Source: Bryobacterales bacterium
GTDB taxonomy: Bacteria > Acidobacteriota > Terriglobia > Bryobacterales > Bryobacteraceae
Length of the DNA: 33,250 nucleotides
Reading direction: 5' to 3'
Assembly (NCBI GenBank): GCA_003166865.1
Contig: PMUP01000085.1
Span: 55,086 to 88,335 of the forward strand
A program made the translations under genes and the position numbers. The notes under the pieces are model-generated. The model saw only the letters and a list, made by a program, of their open reading frames with translations, made no database searches and had not been told where the DNA came from. This document shows positions 14,312 through 23,916 of the stretch, piece after piece. How positions within the stretch are numbered: the first letter of the stretch is position 1; the number at the start of each line of letters is the position of its first letter.

Positions 14312-17300
14312 TTGCTGAAGCTCAAGCGGGTTGAAATACAGGGCTTTAAGTCCTTCTTTGATCGAACCGAGATGAAGTTTCCCGGTTCGGGAATCGCGGC
14401 CATCGTTGGACCGAACGGCTGCGGAAAATCCAACCTCAGCGATGCCATGAGCTGGGTGTTGGGCGAGCAGTCGGCCAAAATCCTGCGCGGGACCAGGATG
14501 GAGGATGTCATCTTCGCCGGGACGCGCGACCGGAAGCCGCTGGGGCTGGCGTCCGTCACGATGACCCTGGTGGACCCGGCGGCCGAGGCCGAGCATTCCG
14601 ATGTCTCTGCCAACGGCAACGGTCACGCGTCCCACAAACCAAGCGAAGTCACCATCACGCGGCGGCTGTTCCGGTCGGGCGAGAGCGAATACCTCATTGA
14701 CGGCAAACTAGCACGATTGCGCGACATCCAAGACCTCTTCATCGGCACGGGCTTGGGGCCCGAAAGCTACGCGATCATCGAGCAGGGGCGCATCGGGCAG
14801 ATCCTGAGCAACAAGCCGCAGGACCGGCGGGCGATCATCGAAGAAGCGGCCGGCATCGGCAAATTCAAAACCAAGAAGCGGCTGGCGGAAGCCAAGCTGG
14901 AGGGCGCGAAACAGAATCTATCGCGCGTGTTCGACATTCTGGAAGAGGTCGGGCGGCAGGCGAATTCGTTGAAGCGCCAGGCGTCCAAGGCGCGGCGCTA
15001 TGAAGAATTGAAGGGCGAGATGATCGCGCATCTGCGCGGGTCGCTGACGGCGCGCTACCGGATGCTGGAGCGGGATGCGGCGAAGACGGCGCTGGATTTG
15101 AACTTGGCGAGCGCCGAGTTCCATAGCGTGTCCTCGCAGGTGACGGAGCGCGAGCAGGAACACAGCGCGCTGCAAGAGGCATGCTATCGCAACGACGCGG
15201 AGCTGGCGGAGGCGCGGCGCCGGCTGGCTGATTTCCAGCTTGAGCAAGAGCGGACGCGAGGGCGGCTGGATTCACAGGCGCAGCAGATCGGTGCGATGGA
15301 GCAGCGGCTCGGGCAGGGCGAATCGGAATCGCGGGAGTTGGAACAGCGGCACCAGCAAATGCGTCAGGAACTGGAAGCGCATCTGCGATCGGTGGTGGAG
15401 CTGGAGGCCGGGATCGAAGCGGCGCGGGAGCGCTTGGCAGCCAAGGCAGCGGAGCGAGAACAGCTTCAACAGGCGTTGCAGCAGCGCGCGGGGACCATCG
15501 AGACGGGGCGGCAGAACGTGCTCCGATTGCTGGGCGAATCGTCGGCGCTGAAGAACCAGTTGGTGCAGATCGGCGAATATCTTTCCGCGATCGATCGCGA
15601 TGCGGCGCGGTGCCAGCGCGATGAGCAAACGGCCACGGCGGATTTGGAGCGGCACGCGGTGGTGAAGGCCGAACTGTCGCGCAGGATGTCGGCGGGGCAG
15701 ATGGAGCTGGAGTCCACCTCTGACCGGAAGCGGCGGGTGGAAGAAGAGCTGGGGACGCGCAAGACGCAGGCGGCGGAAGCCCGCAAGACGCTGGATCATT
15801 TGCGGGCCGATGCGTCGCGGTTGAAGGCGCGTAAAGATTCGCTGGAAGAGATTTTGTCGCATCGCGCGTATACGGCCGAGAGCGTGAAGCGGTTGTTCAC
15901 TGCCATCGCGCGCGACGAAGCGGAGGGTTTTCACGCGGCGGGCGTGCTGGCGGACTTCGTGGACGTGGAGCCGGCGTACGAGAAAGCCGCCGAAGATTTT
16001 CTGCACGAAGAGCTGGAATACGTGGTGGTCGAGAACTGGAACGAGGCCGAGCGCGGAATCGACATCATGCGCGCGGATCTGGACGGGCGTGCGACGTTCC
16101 TGGTGCATCCGGAGGCCGGCCAACAAGCGCGGGCGCTGGACACGCTGGGGAGCGCTGAAGGCGTGGTCGGCCGGTTGAGCGATCATCTTCGGTTTACCAA
16201 CGGGTTTGCATCCGCGCCGCGGGATTTACTGCCCCGGCTGGCGCATTGTTTTCTGGCTAAGGATCGCTCGGCGGCGCAGAAGCTGGCGACCGAGCATCCG
16301 GAGTTTTTCTTCCTGTTGCCGGATGGCGTGAGCTATCACGGGCACGCCGTGAGCGGCGGCAAGAAGACGGGCACGGGTCCGCTGGCGCTGAAGCGCGAAT
16401 TGCGCGAGCTGACCGGAGAAGTACAAGTGAAGCAGCGCGCGGTAGACGCGACGGCGGCGGCACTGGAGCACCTGGATCGTGAGATCGCGGGGTTCAGCGA
16501 GGATTTGGAGAGCTTACGGTCATTGCAGCAAAACCAGGAGAAAGAGGCGCTGGCCCTGGATCACGAGCACCGGCAGTTGGCCGAGGAATTCGCGCGGGCG
16601 CAAACCCGATTGTCGGTGGCGCGCCTGGAGCTGGAGCGCTTGCGCCAAGAAGGCAGCCGGGCGCGGGAGCAGCAGGAGCGCGATCAGCAGTTGCTGGATG
16701 AACGCGAAACAGCGCGATCGATTGAAGAGCAGGTGTTGGAGCAATCCCGCGCGGATTTCGAAGAGCTGCAATCGCAGACGCACCGCTTGGTGGAAGAGCA
16801 CGGCGCGTTGCGGGCGGAACTCGCGGGGTTTGAAGAACGGCAGCGTTCCGAGCGCGCCACCCAGGCGCGGCATGAGACGGGTATTCGAGCGGCGGTGGCT
16901 CGCAGGCAGGAGATCGCGGCGGAGATGGAGCGTCTGGGAGTGGAGCGGGCGCGGCTGTTGTCGGACAATATCGAATTGGACCGTCGCGCGGGCGAGTTGC
17001 TGGAAGCGATTTCCGCCGCCGAGGGATTCGTGGCGGAGTTGGCTGCCAGGGAGACCACGCAGCGGACCAATCTTGCGGCCCTGGATGAAGCGCTGAAGCA
17101 ACTGCGTGTGAATGTACAGGCGGCGCAGGAGCGGCGATCGCAGATCGAGCTGGAGCTGGTGCGCAAGCAAGCCGAGCTCAAGTATCTGGACGAGACCAGC
17201 CGCAAAGAACTGGGCCTGCCGGCCGAGGAGTTGTCGGCGGGCGAAGAGGCCGTGCTGGACGAAGCCGGGTTGGCCGAGGCCGAGCAAAAATATCAGGAAG

Positions 17301-17971
17301 TGAAAGCGCGGATTGAAGCGTTGGGGCCGGTGAATCCGCAAGCGCTCGAAGAATTCCAAGAAGCGCAGCAGCGCTACGATTTCCTGAACGCGCAGCGGCA
17401 GGATTTGTTGGATTCCATCCGCGACACCGAGAAGGCGATTCACGAGATCGACGTCGAGTCGCGAAAGCGGTTCTCAGACGCGTTCGAGGCGGTGAACGGC
17501 TTCTTCCGCGAGATGTTCCGGACGCTGTTTGGAGGCGGTACCGGGGAGATGCGCCTGACCGATGAGACCAACCTCGCCGAATCCGGCATCGACATTGTGG
17601 CATCGCCTCCGGGCAAGCGTCTGCAAAACGTGTTGCTGTTGTCGGGCGGCGAGAAATCGCTGACGGCCATGGCGCTGCTAATGGCGATTTTCCGCTACAC
17701 GCCGAGCCCGTTCTGCATTCTCGACGAAGTGGACGCGCCGCTGGACGAGCCGAACATCGAACGGCTGACGCGCCTGCTGAAGGAGATGTCGGCCGAGACG
17801 CAGTTCATCGTGATTACGCACGCCAAGCGCACTATGGAAGCCGCGCAGTCTCTGTACGGGGTCACGATGCAGGAACCAGGCGTCTCGAAACTGGTTTCGG
17901 TGCGATTTGGGCAGGATGCGCAGCCTCCCATGCCGGTTGCAGAACTGGCGATGCACGGCGCGGCGAGCTAA
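14312..17971 (+). CDS. smc: Chromosome segregation protein SMC
   Basis: A 1219-residue SMC protein, the ATPase that with ScpA and ScpB organises and separates chromosomes. The N-terminal head has Walker A GPNGCGKSN (33-41). Long coiled coils (about 170-510 and 690-1025) flank a hinge at about 520-680 (HAAGVLADFVDVEPAYEKAA, then DLDGRATFLVHPE). The C-terminal head has signature LSGGEKSLTAMALLMAIF (from residue 1110) and Walker B FCILDEVDAPLDE (D1138, E1139), followed by QFIVITHAKRTMEAA. The start is TTG with a strong ribosome site. ScpA and ScpB genes are not in the window. The stop overlaps the stop of the opposing amidohydrolase by 3 bases. Upstream lies the decayed nucleotidyltransferase module, so its promoter region may be recent. 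Confidence 0.96.
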   Translation: MLKLKRVEIQGFKSFFDRTEMKFPGSGIAAIVGPNGCGKSNLSDAMSWVLGEQSAKILRGTRMEDVIFAGTRDRKPLGLASVTMTLVDPAAEAEHSDVSANGNGHASHKPSEVTITRRLFRSGESEYLIDGKLARLRDIQDLFIGTGLGPESYAIIEQGRIGQILSNKPQDRRAIIEEAAGIGKFKTKKRLAEAKLEGAKQNLSRVFDILEEVGRQANSLKRQASKARRYEELKGEMIAHLRGSLTARYRMLERDAAKTALDLNLASAEFHSVSSQVTEREQEHSALQEACYRNDAELAEARRRLADFQLEQERTRGRLDSQAQQIGAMEQRLGQGESESRELEQRHQQMRQELEAHLRSVVELEAGIEAARERLAAKAAEREQLQQALQQRAGTIETGRQNVLRLLGESSALKNQLVQIGEYLSAIDRDAARCQRDEQTATADLERHAVVKAELSRRMSAGQMELESTSDRKRRVEEELGTRKTQAAEARKTLDHLRADASRLKARKDSLEEILSHRAYTAESVKRLFTAIARDEAEGFHAAGVLADFVDVEPAYEKAAEDFLHEELEYVVVENWNEAERGIDIMRADLDGRATFLVHPEAGQQARALDTLGSAEGVVGRLSDHLRFTNGFASAPRDLLPRLAHCFLAKDRSAAQKLATEHPEFFFLLPDGVSYHGHAVSGGKKTGTGPLALKRELRELTGEVQVKQRAVDATAAALEHLDREIAGFSEDLESLRSLQQNQEKEALALDHEHRQLAEEFARAQTRLSVARLELERLRQEGSRAREQQERDQQLLDERETARSIEEQVLEQSRADFEELQSQTHRLVEEHGALRAELAGFEERQRSERATQARHETGIRAAVARRQEIAAEMERLGVERARLLSDNIELDRRAGELLEAISAAEGFVAELAARETTQRTNLAALDEALKQLRVNVQAAQERRSQIELELVRKQAELKYLDETSRKELGLPAEELSAGEEAVLDEAGLAEAEQKYQEVKARIEALGPVNPQALEEFQEAQQRYDFLNAQRQDLLDSIRDTEKAIHEIDVESRKRFSDAFEAVNGFFREMFRTLFGGGTGEMRLTDETNLAESGIDIVASPPGKRLQNVLLLSGGEKSLTAMALLMAIFRYTPSPFCILDEVDAPLDEPNIERLTRLLKEMSAETQFIVITHAKRTMEAAQSLYGVTMQEPGVSKLVSVRFGQDAQPPMPVAELAMHGAAS

Positions 17972-19179
17972 GGCGCGGCCTGTGACTTGTCGAAGATCAC
18001 GCGGCCGGCGCGAATCGTATAGCGGACTTGCGTGAAAGCCGAAAGGTTTTGCGACGACGGGTCCGCCGAGAGAATCGTGAGATCGCCTCGCTGGCCTGCG
18101 GCGATACGGCCTTCATCCTTTAATCCCAGACGTGCCACGGGCGCTGTGGTCAACATTGCGAGTACGTCCTTGAACGACAGATTTGCGAGCGCGAGCTCGC
18201 GGTATTCTTCGGTCAGATCATAATCTGTCACAAAGCCGGTGTCCGTTCCGAACATGAGGCCGCCGCCCAGTTGGTGAAACTTGGCGACGATGGCGCGGAT
18301 GCTCAGGATGCTGGATTCCTCCGAGAAGAGCTTGAGCGTCGGGATCATGGACATGTGGTGCGCGACTAGCTCAGCTAACAGCGCGTCGTCAACGCCGTTG
18401 ACTGTATCCGGCGCGTGCGCGAGCACGTCCACGCCGCTCTCGAGCGCGATGCGCACCCCCTCCAGATTGGATGGATGGGCGAAAGCGATCTGGTGCTTGG
18501 CGTGCGCGGTTGAAACGGCGGCTCGCGCGACCTCCAGCGGCATGGGTTTGATGTGCCCCGGCGACACATACGAACCGGTGAAGAGTTTGAGAACGTCGGC
18601 GCCCGACGCGATGTTCTTTTCGACGATGGCACCGGCCTCAGCCGCGGTGGAAGGCTGCGGAAGCAGGCGGCGAATTTCCGGAGGCAGGTCGCTGAGGTAA
18701 TACGGAATTCCATTGGGAGGATAGAGCCCGGAGCCAGCCGTATAGATGCGCGGGCCGAGAACTTCGCCGGATTCAATGCGGCGGCGCAGCGCCGAAGTAG
18801 AGCGGATATCGGAGGCCAAGTCGACCACGGTGGTGAAACCGGAACGGGTGAGCATTTCCTGGAGCTCCCGGTTAAGGACTGGAGCGGACTCCGTGGCCGC
18901 ATTGGCCCACTTGGGCTCGGTGAAATGCACGTGCGAGTTCCAGAAGCCCGCAAAAACAAAACAGTCCGCGCACGCTAGTTTGGTTGCGCCCGCGGGAACG
19001 GCGACGTTGGGTCCAACTGCCGCGATTTTTCCATCGTGGATGAGAATGGTTGCGTTCGCGAGGGGAGCATCGTCGGGTGACGGGAAAACCTTTGCACCAA
19101 CAATGGCGAGGTCGGCGGCGAACGCGGACGCGCCAAGGCTCGCGAGAAGAAGGGCCGTGAAAAGAATTACTTTCGGAAT
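17968..19179 (-). CDS. Exported amidohydrolase without an ordinary start codon
   Basis: An amidohydrolase-superfamily enzyme of about 403 residues. Ligand motifs are NSHVHF (H83, H85), DVLKLFTG (candidate carboxylated Lys), FAHPSN, LAHAPDT and FGTDTGF, with the C-terminal GRIAAGQRGDLTIL typical of imidazolonepropionase/prolidase-like members. In-frame codons continue upstream of the first GTG (18930) through the metal-binding strand and a signal peptide (VILFTALLLASLGASAFAAD). They therefore belong to the protein, yet no ATG, GTG or TTG occurs before them. The best candidate is ATT at 19179-19177, just after an AAAGG, giving MPKVILF. This would overlap the upstream amidohydrolase by 13 bases. 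An upstream sequencing error or frameshift is the alternative. Substrate unknown. Confidence 0.8.
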   Translation of the reverse strand: MPKVILFTALLLASLGASAFAADLAIVGAKVFPSPDDAPLANATILIHDGKIAAVGPNVAVPAGATKLACADCFVFAGFWNSHVHFTEPKWANAATESAPVLNRELQEMLTRSGFTTVVDLASDIRSTSALRRRIESGEVLGPRIYTAGSGLYPPNGIPYYLSDLPPEIRRLLPQPSTAAEAGAIVEKNIASGADVLKLFTGSYVSPGHIKPMPLEVARAAVSTAHAKHQIAFAHPSNLEGVRIALESGVDVLAHAPDTVNGVDDALLAELVAHHMSMIPTLKLFSEESSILSIRAIVAKFHQLGGGLMFGTDTGFVTDYDLTEEYRELALANLSFKDVLAMLTTAPVARLGLKDEGRIAAGQRGDLTILSADPSSQNLSAFTQVRYTIRAGRVIFDKSQAAP

Positions 19180-20423
19180 ACGACGCCGCCTTTCATGACG
19201 AAGGTGACTTTCTGCAAAACGCTGATGTCGGCGAGTGGGTTGCCAGGAACCGCGATGACGTCGGCTAGGTAGCCGGGTTTCAAAGCCCCGATCTGGTCTT
19301 GCCAGCCAAGCAGCTTTGCGCCGTTGAGCGTGCCGGCTTGGAGCGCACCGAGCGGCGTCATTCCGTATTTCACCATCAGCACAAACTCGCGGGCCTGCGT
19401 TCCGTGCGGGAACGGGCCAACGTCGGAGCCCATGGCGATGGGAACGCCGGCGGCAAGTTGCTTGGACAATTCGCGGGCGTGCATCTCTTGGGTTCCGCGT
19501 TCGCGCGCGGCTTGCCCGGGTGTCGCGGCGTGCTCGGCGAAGTACTCGATGATGGTGAACGTGGGGACGGCGAAGATCTGTTTTTCGTGCATCAGACGCA
19601 TGGTTTCGTCCGATAGCTGAAAGGCGTGATCGATGGAAACGACGCCCGCGCGCGCGGCATAGAGCGTGCCCGGCTCACCGGTGGCGTGGACGGCGATGCG
19701 CCTGCCCACGCGAGCGGCTTCACGGACTGCGGCGGTCATCTCGACTTCGGTGTATTGGTACGGCGTCGTAAGCTTGCCGTCGCTCACGGAGTCGCGGCCA
19801 GTCTCGTAGATCTTGATGAAATCGGCGCCGAGCTTGAACTGTTCGCGAATCACCGAGACCAACTGGTCGGCGCTGTTGGCCCAGGTGGCGTTGGGCAGAA
19901 CGTGCTGCTCGGGATTGTAGCCGATGGCGTCCTCGTGGCCCCCGAGAATGCTGATGGCATTGCCGCTGATGCGCAGGCGCGGGCCGGGGATGAGGCCTTC
20001 ATCGATGGCGTCGCGCACGGCGGTATCGGCAGCGCCCGCGCCCTCGGTGCCCATGTCGCGCTCTGCGGTGAAGCCGGCCATCAGGTCGTCGCGCGCGGCG
20101 AGCGTGGCGAGGATAGTGCGTTGCGGAACTGATTCCTGGACGGTCTGCAGGTCTTCCGCGCCGGGATGCAGGAACAAGTGCACGTGCGCGTCGATCAAGC
20201 CAGGCAGCAAAGTGGCGTCGCCCAGATCGATGATCTGCGCGTCGGGCGGATGGTTTACAGTGGCGCCGGCGGCGGCGATGCGGTCGCCTTGGACGAGAAT
20301 TTCGCCTGGGGCCACGATGTTTCCGGTCTCCACATCGAGCAGCCGCGCCGCATGCAGAACAATTGTGCCCGCAGGTTGGGCGGAGAGGACTGTGGCGAAG
20401 AAGAACGCGAGGAGTTGTTTCAT
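19167..20423 (-). CDS. Exported amidohydrolase (imidazolonepropionase/prolidase-like)
   Basis: A 418-residue protein with a signal peptide (MKQLLAFFFATVLSAQPAGT). The metal site motifs are LIDAHVHLFLHPG (HxH), FIKIYETG (Lys), IAVHATGE, SIDHAF and MGSDVGPFPHG, with the final beta strand LGWQDQIGALKPGYLADVIA. This is the amidohydrolase group that hydrolyses Xaa-Pro dipeptides or cyclic amides; the exact substrate cannot be read. The ATG overlaps the phosphomannomutase stop (ATGA), and the next gene is a related amidohydrolase, so the pair probably arose by duplication and acts in the periplasm. Confidence 0.92.
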   Translation of the reverse strand: MKQLLAFFFATVLSAQPAGTIVLHAARLLDVETGNIVAPGEILVQGDRIAAAGATVNHPPDAQIIDLGDATLLPGLIDAHVHLFLHPGAEDLQTVQESVPQRTILATLAARDDLMAGFTAERDMGTEGAGAADTAVRDAIDEGLIPGPRLRISGNAISILGGHEDAIGYNPEQHVLPNATWANSADQLVSVIREQFKLGADFIKIYETGRDSVSDGKLTTPYQYTEVEMTAAVREAARVGRRIAVHATGEPGTLYAARAGVVSIDHAFQLSDETMRLMHEKQIFAVPTFTIIEYFAEHAATPGQAARERGTQEMHARELSKQLAAGVPIAMGSDVGPFPHGTQAREFVLMVKYGMTPLGALQAGTLNGAKLLGWQDQIGALKPGYLADVIAVPGNPLADISVLQKVTFVMKGGVVFRK

Positions 20424-21790
20424 GAGTTGCGAGCTCCGGTGGTCCGCGCAGCTTCGAGGACCTGCTCGACCTCCGATTGGTATTGCTTCAACAAATGTTC
20501 GCTGGCGGCTTCGAAGCGCATCACCAGCACGGGCTGCGTGTTGGAAGCGCGCAGCAGTCCCCAGCCGTCGGGAAAGAGGACGCGCACGCCGTCGATGTCG
20601 AGGGTCTTATATTTGCTTTTGAAATGCTGAGCGACACGCTGGACGAGATCGAACTTGATATCGTCAGGGCAGTCGACGCGAATTTCGGGAGTCGAAACCA
20701 TTTTGGGGACGCCCGCTAGCTGCGCCGAAAGCGGCTGGCCGGATTTCGAGACAATTTCAATCAGACGGCAGGCGGAATAGAGCGCGTCGTCATAGCCGCG
20801 GTAACGATCCGCGAAAAACATGTGGCCGGACATTTCTCCCGCCAGCTCCGCGTGTTCCTCCTGCATCTTGGCCTTGATGAGCGAATGGCCGGTTTTATAC
20901 ATGATGCCATTGCCGCCGAGCTTCGCGATCTGGTCGTACATCACTTGCGAGCATTTCACCTCGCCGATGAACGTCGCGCCGGGCTTGCGCTGGAGGATCT
21001 CGCGGGCGTAGATGAGCAGCAGCAGGTCGCCGTAGATGACATTGCCGTGTTCGTCGACTGCTCCGATGCGGTCGGAATCGCCATCGAAGGCCAGGCCAAA
21101 ATCAGCGCCGATTTCGCGCACCTTGGCGATCAAAGCAACAAGATTCGCGGGGACGGTGGGGTCGGGGTGGTGGTTCGGGAAATGGCCGTCCATTTCGAAA
21201 AACAGTTCGGTGGCGTCGACGTTGATCTTTTCGAATATCCGATGAATCACCGGGCCGGCGGTGCCATTGCCCGCATCGGCGACGATTTTGATGCGGCGAT
21301 CCAATTTGAACTGCGCCGCAATCTCGTTCACGTAAGGCGTCACAGCGTCGGTGGTAGTCAAAGTTCCCTTGCCAGTATCGAAATCGCCGCGCTGGATGAT
21401 GTGGAGCACTTCCTGGATGGCTTCGCCGTGCAGCGTGCTCGCGCCGCAAACGCTTTTGAATCCGTTGTACTCAGACGGGTTGTGGCTGCCGGTGATCATG
21501 ATCGCGCCGTGGGCGTTCAGGTTTTGCGCCGAGTGATAGAGCACCGGAGTAGGGACCGTGCCGATGTCGGTGACGTTGCACCCGACGGCCAGCAGGCCTC
21601 TGACGAGCGCATCGCGCAGGCGCGTGGAGCTGAGGCGGCAATCGCGGCCGACGTTGATGTTTGCGCCACCGCTGTGTCGGCGCAGGTACGTGCCGAGGCC
21701 TCGTCCAAGCTGTTCGACGTCAGGGCTCAGAAGTTCGATGTCCGCAACGCCCCGGATGTCGTACTCCCGAAAGATGGCCGGCTTGAGCAT
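20420..21790 (-). CDS. Phosphomannomutase/phosphoglucomutase
   Basis: A 456-residue alpha-D-phosphohexomutase that interconverts hexose 1- and 6-phosphates for sugar nucleotide supply. Motifs: FREYDIRG at the N-terminus, active-site phosphoserine S102 in TGSHNPSEYNG, metal loop DGDSDR (236-241), sugar-binding GEMSGH (318-323) and phosphate-binding RASNTQPVLVMRFEA near the C-terminus. This set and the length fit the ManB/AlgC group rather than GlmM. It is the first gene of a minus-strand run with two exported amidohydrolases, with an ATGA overlap to the first. The functional link between them is not obvious. The start is 59 bp from the divergent UPF0175 gene. Confidence 0.94.
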   Translation of the reverse strand: MLKPAIFREYDIRGVADIELLSPDVEQLGRGLGTYLRRHSGGANINVGRDCRLSSTRLRDALVRGLLAVGCNVTDIGTVPTPVLYHSAQNLNAHGAIMITGSHNPSEYNGFKSVCGASTLHGEAIQEVLHIIQRGDFDTGKGTLTTTDAVTPYVNEIAAQFKLDRRIKIVADAGNGTAGPVIHRIFEKINVDATELFFEMDGHFPNHHPDPTVPANLVALIAKVREIGADFGLAFDGDSDRIGAVDEHGNVIYGDLLLLIYAREILQRKPGATFIGEVKCSQVMYDQIAKLGGNGIMYKTGHSLIKAKMQEEHAELAGEMSGHMFFADRYRGYDDALYSACRLIEIVSKSGQPLSAQLAGVPKMVSTPEIRVDCPDDIKFDLVQRVAQHFKSKYKTLDIDGVRVLFPDGWGLLRASNTQPVLVMRFEAASEHLLKQYQSEVEQVLEAARTTGARNS

Positions 21791-21849
21791 ACCATCTGAT
21801 TTTAGCTACTGGTGGCCGGCAGCGGTACTATCAAGGAAGCGGGTCGACT

Positions 21850-22110
21850 ATGGCTTCTACCAATCTCGATCTTGGTGAAGAGCTCGGCGCTCTCTTGGCA
21901 AAGCTGGGTCAGCCGGTTGAGCAAGCCGCGCGCGAAATGATCGTTTTGGAGCTGTACCGCCGAGAGGTCATCTCTAGCGGTAAGGCCACCGCGCTCCTGG
22001 GCATGGCCCGCCTCGACTTCATCCGACGCGCGTCTGAATTAGGGATCCCATATTTCCGTTTCACCGATGACGAATGGCAGGCGGAAGTTTCCGAGAGCAA
22101 GCGAACCTGA
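21850..22110 (+). CDS. UPF0175 family antitoxin-like protein
   Basis: An 86-residue protein matching the UPF0175 pattern: AAREMIVLELYRREVISSGK, then ATALLGMARLDFIRRASELG and IPYFRFTDDEW. The centre is a helix-turn-helix-like DNA-binding segment. UPF0175 genes commonly precede DUF3368 PIN-domain genes as antitoxins, and that order is seen here with no gap. AAGGA lies about 13 bases before the ATG. If the toxin partner is truly broken, the antitoxin is now an orphan. Confidence 0.85.
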   Translation: MASTNLDLGEELGALLAKLGQPVEQAAREMIVLELYRREVISSGKATALLGMARLDFIRRASELGIPYFRFTDDEWQAEVSESKRT

Positions 22111-22575
22111 GTGGCGGTCATTTCCAATTCAAGCCCCCTCATCGCTCTCTGTCAGATTGGCCGCCTCGATCTACTGGGCCAGCGTCACCCTCAGATTCTC
22201 ATCCCGCCCGCAGTCGCCAAAGAGGTAGAGCCGCCTATAGCGCGGCTGCCTGGCTGGGTCGAGGTGAAACCGCTGAGACTGCCACGCCGACCAGACACAG
22301 TGAGTGGTTCCATTGGTCCGGGTGACATGAAGTCATCAGTTTGGGCTTGGAATTGGGTGCCGTGCGTCTCATACTGGATGAACGACCGGCCAGGCGACTG
22401 GCTGCGTCACTCGGTTTGGCAGTAATCGGCACCATTGGACTGCTTCTGGCGGCCAAGGATCGAGGGTTGCTAGCGAAGATTAGACCGGAATTGGATCGCC
22501 TACTGACGGCCCGCTTTTTTCATGGACCAGGAGCTCTATGATCGAGCTATCACCCAGGCCGGAGAATGGGTTTAA
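22111..22575 (+). pseudogene. DUF3368 PIN-domain toxin gene with two compensating frameshifts
   Basis: From a GTG that directly follows the UPF0175 stop, frame 1 reads VISNSSPLIALCQIGRLDLL (PIN motif with the first Asp as Asn/Ser, usual for DUF3368) up to GPGDM. The family pattern then continues in a second frame (VISLGLELGAVRLILDERPA, RRLAASLGLAVIGTIGLLLA) up to RFF. It ends in the original frame (MDQELYDRAITQAGEWV, TAA). One base is missing near 22328-22333 and one is extra in the T6 run near 22516-22521. Net length is 155 codons including stop, the normal family size. Either recent inactivation of a ribonuclease toxin or two assembly errors. Confidence 0.82.
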
Positions 22576-22634
22576 CGAGTCCTCCTACCCGAGCTTTGTG
22601 CCCTCGCGCGTTTTGAGAGAGACTAGTAGTTTCT

Positions 22635-23861
22635 ATGCCCAACACCAGTGGACGTCACTTTCTTCAGGTTCCGGGACCAAGCAATGTTCCCGACCGTGTG
22701 CTCAGAGCGATCGCTCGGCCGACCATCGATCACCGGGGCCCCGAGTTTGCCAGGCTGGCGCTGGAACTTCTGGAGGATCTCCAGGCGATCTTCAAGACCA
22801 CCAGCAAGATCATGATCTTTCCGTCGTCCGGCACGGGAGCCTGGGAGGCGGCCATCGTCAACACGCTCTCGCCCGGCGACAAGGTTCTCATGTTCGAGAC
22901 GGGACAATTCGCGACACTCTGGAAAGAGATGGCGGTAAATCTGGGACTGGACGTGCAGTTCGTCGCAAGCGATTGGCGGCACGCGGCCGATCCCGGCGTG
23001 GTGGAATCGATCCTGCGCGAGGATAGCAGCCACAAGATCAAGGCCGTGGGTGTGGTGCAGAACGAAACGTCCAGCGCGGTGACGAATTCCGTGCCCGCGA
23101 TCCGCAAGGCGCTGGATCGCGCCGGGCATCCGGCTTTGCTGATGGTGGACACCATTTCGTCGCTCGGTTCGATGGACTACCGGCACGACGAATGGGGCGT
23201 GGATGTGGCCATCGCCGGTTCGCAAAAAGGCCTCATGCTTCCGCCCGGGCTGGGCTTCAATGCCGTGAGCGAGAAGGCGCTGGCGGCCTCGAAATCGGCG
23301 CGTCTCCCGCGATCCTATTGGGATTGGCAAGCCATGCTCGCGCAAAACAAGATCGGCTTCTTCCCCTATACGCCCGCCACGAATCTGCTCTTTGGACTGC
23401 GCGAGTCGCTGCAGATGCTGCGCGAAGAAGGCCTGGAGAATGTGTTCGCCAGACACGCCCGGCATGGGGAAGCTGCGCGTCGCGCGGTGCGAGCCTGGGG
23501 ACTCGAAACTGTGTGTGCGGACCCGGAACGCTACAGCAGTTCCGTGACGGCCGTCTTCGTGCCGCCGACGTCCAACGCGGACGAGTTTCGCAAGGCGGTC
23601 CTCGAGAACTTCAATATGTCGCTCGGCAGCGGCCTCGGCAGGTTACAAGGCAAGGTATTCCGGATCGGCCACCTGGGTGACTTCAACGATCTGATGCTGG
23701 CGGGCACCCTCTCGGGCGTCGAGATGGGCTTGGCGCTCGCCGGTGTGCCGCATTCCCGCGGCGGCGTCGCGGCGGCGCTGGAGTATCTGACGGAGGCCGC
23801 GCAAGAGGTGCAGTCGCAAACGCTGCAGGCGGTTCTCGAAACGGCGTCGCAGGCCAGCTAA
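22635..23861 (+). CDS. Class V aminotransferase, serine-glyoxylate/alanine-glyoxylate type
   Basis: A 408-residue PLP enzyme. The start HFLQVPGPSNVPDRVLRAIA, IDHRGPEFARL, FPSSGTGAWEAAIVN, VDTISSLGSMDYRHDEWGVD and GSQKGLMLPPGLGF (PLP lysine K198) are the serine-glyoxylate aminotransferase pattern. The reaction would move an amino group from serine or alanine to glyoxylate, making glycine. The gene stands alone on the plus strand, 59 bp after the broken toxin gene. No serine-cycle or photorespiration-like neighbours are present, so the physiological donor is open. The start is the ATG before PNTSGRHF; the ribosome site is weak (GAGAG). Confidence 0.93.
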   Translation: MPNTSGRHFLQVPGPSNVPDRVLRAIARPTIDHRGPEFARLALELLEDLQAIFKTTSKIMIFPSSGTGAWEAAIVNTLSPGDKVLMFETGQFATLWKEMAVNLGLDVQFVASDWRHAADPGVVESILREDSSHKIKAVGVVQNETSSAVTNSVPAIRKALDRAGHPALLMVDTISSLGSMDYRHDEWGVDVAIAGSQKGLMLPPGLGFNAVSEKALAASKSARLPRSYWDWQAMLAQNKIGFFPYTPATNLLFGLRESLQMLREEGLENVFARHARHGEAARRAVRAWGLETVCADPERYSSSVTAVFVPPTSNADEFRKAVLENFNMSLGSGLGRLQGKVFRIGHLGDFNDLMLAGTLSGVEMGLALAGVPHSRGGVAAALEYLTEAAQEVQSQTLQAVLETASQAS

Positions 23862-23916
23862 GGCCCGCCCGGTCTTGGGCTTCGGCGTCCCGCGCGGGCG
23901 CTCCTAACTTCACTAT

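Noticed and set aside
22623-23465. Minus-strand open frame over the aminotransferase (280 codons)
   Set aside because: It mirrors the aminotransferase codons and has no domain; the plus-strand gene has full PLP motifs.
23862-23900. GCCCGC and GCGGGC as a terminator after the aminotransferase gene
   Set aside because: The stem is six bases with a loop of more than 20 and no U tract; too weak to call.
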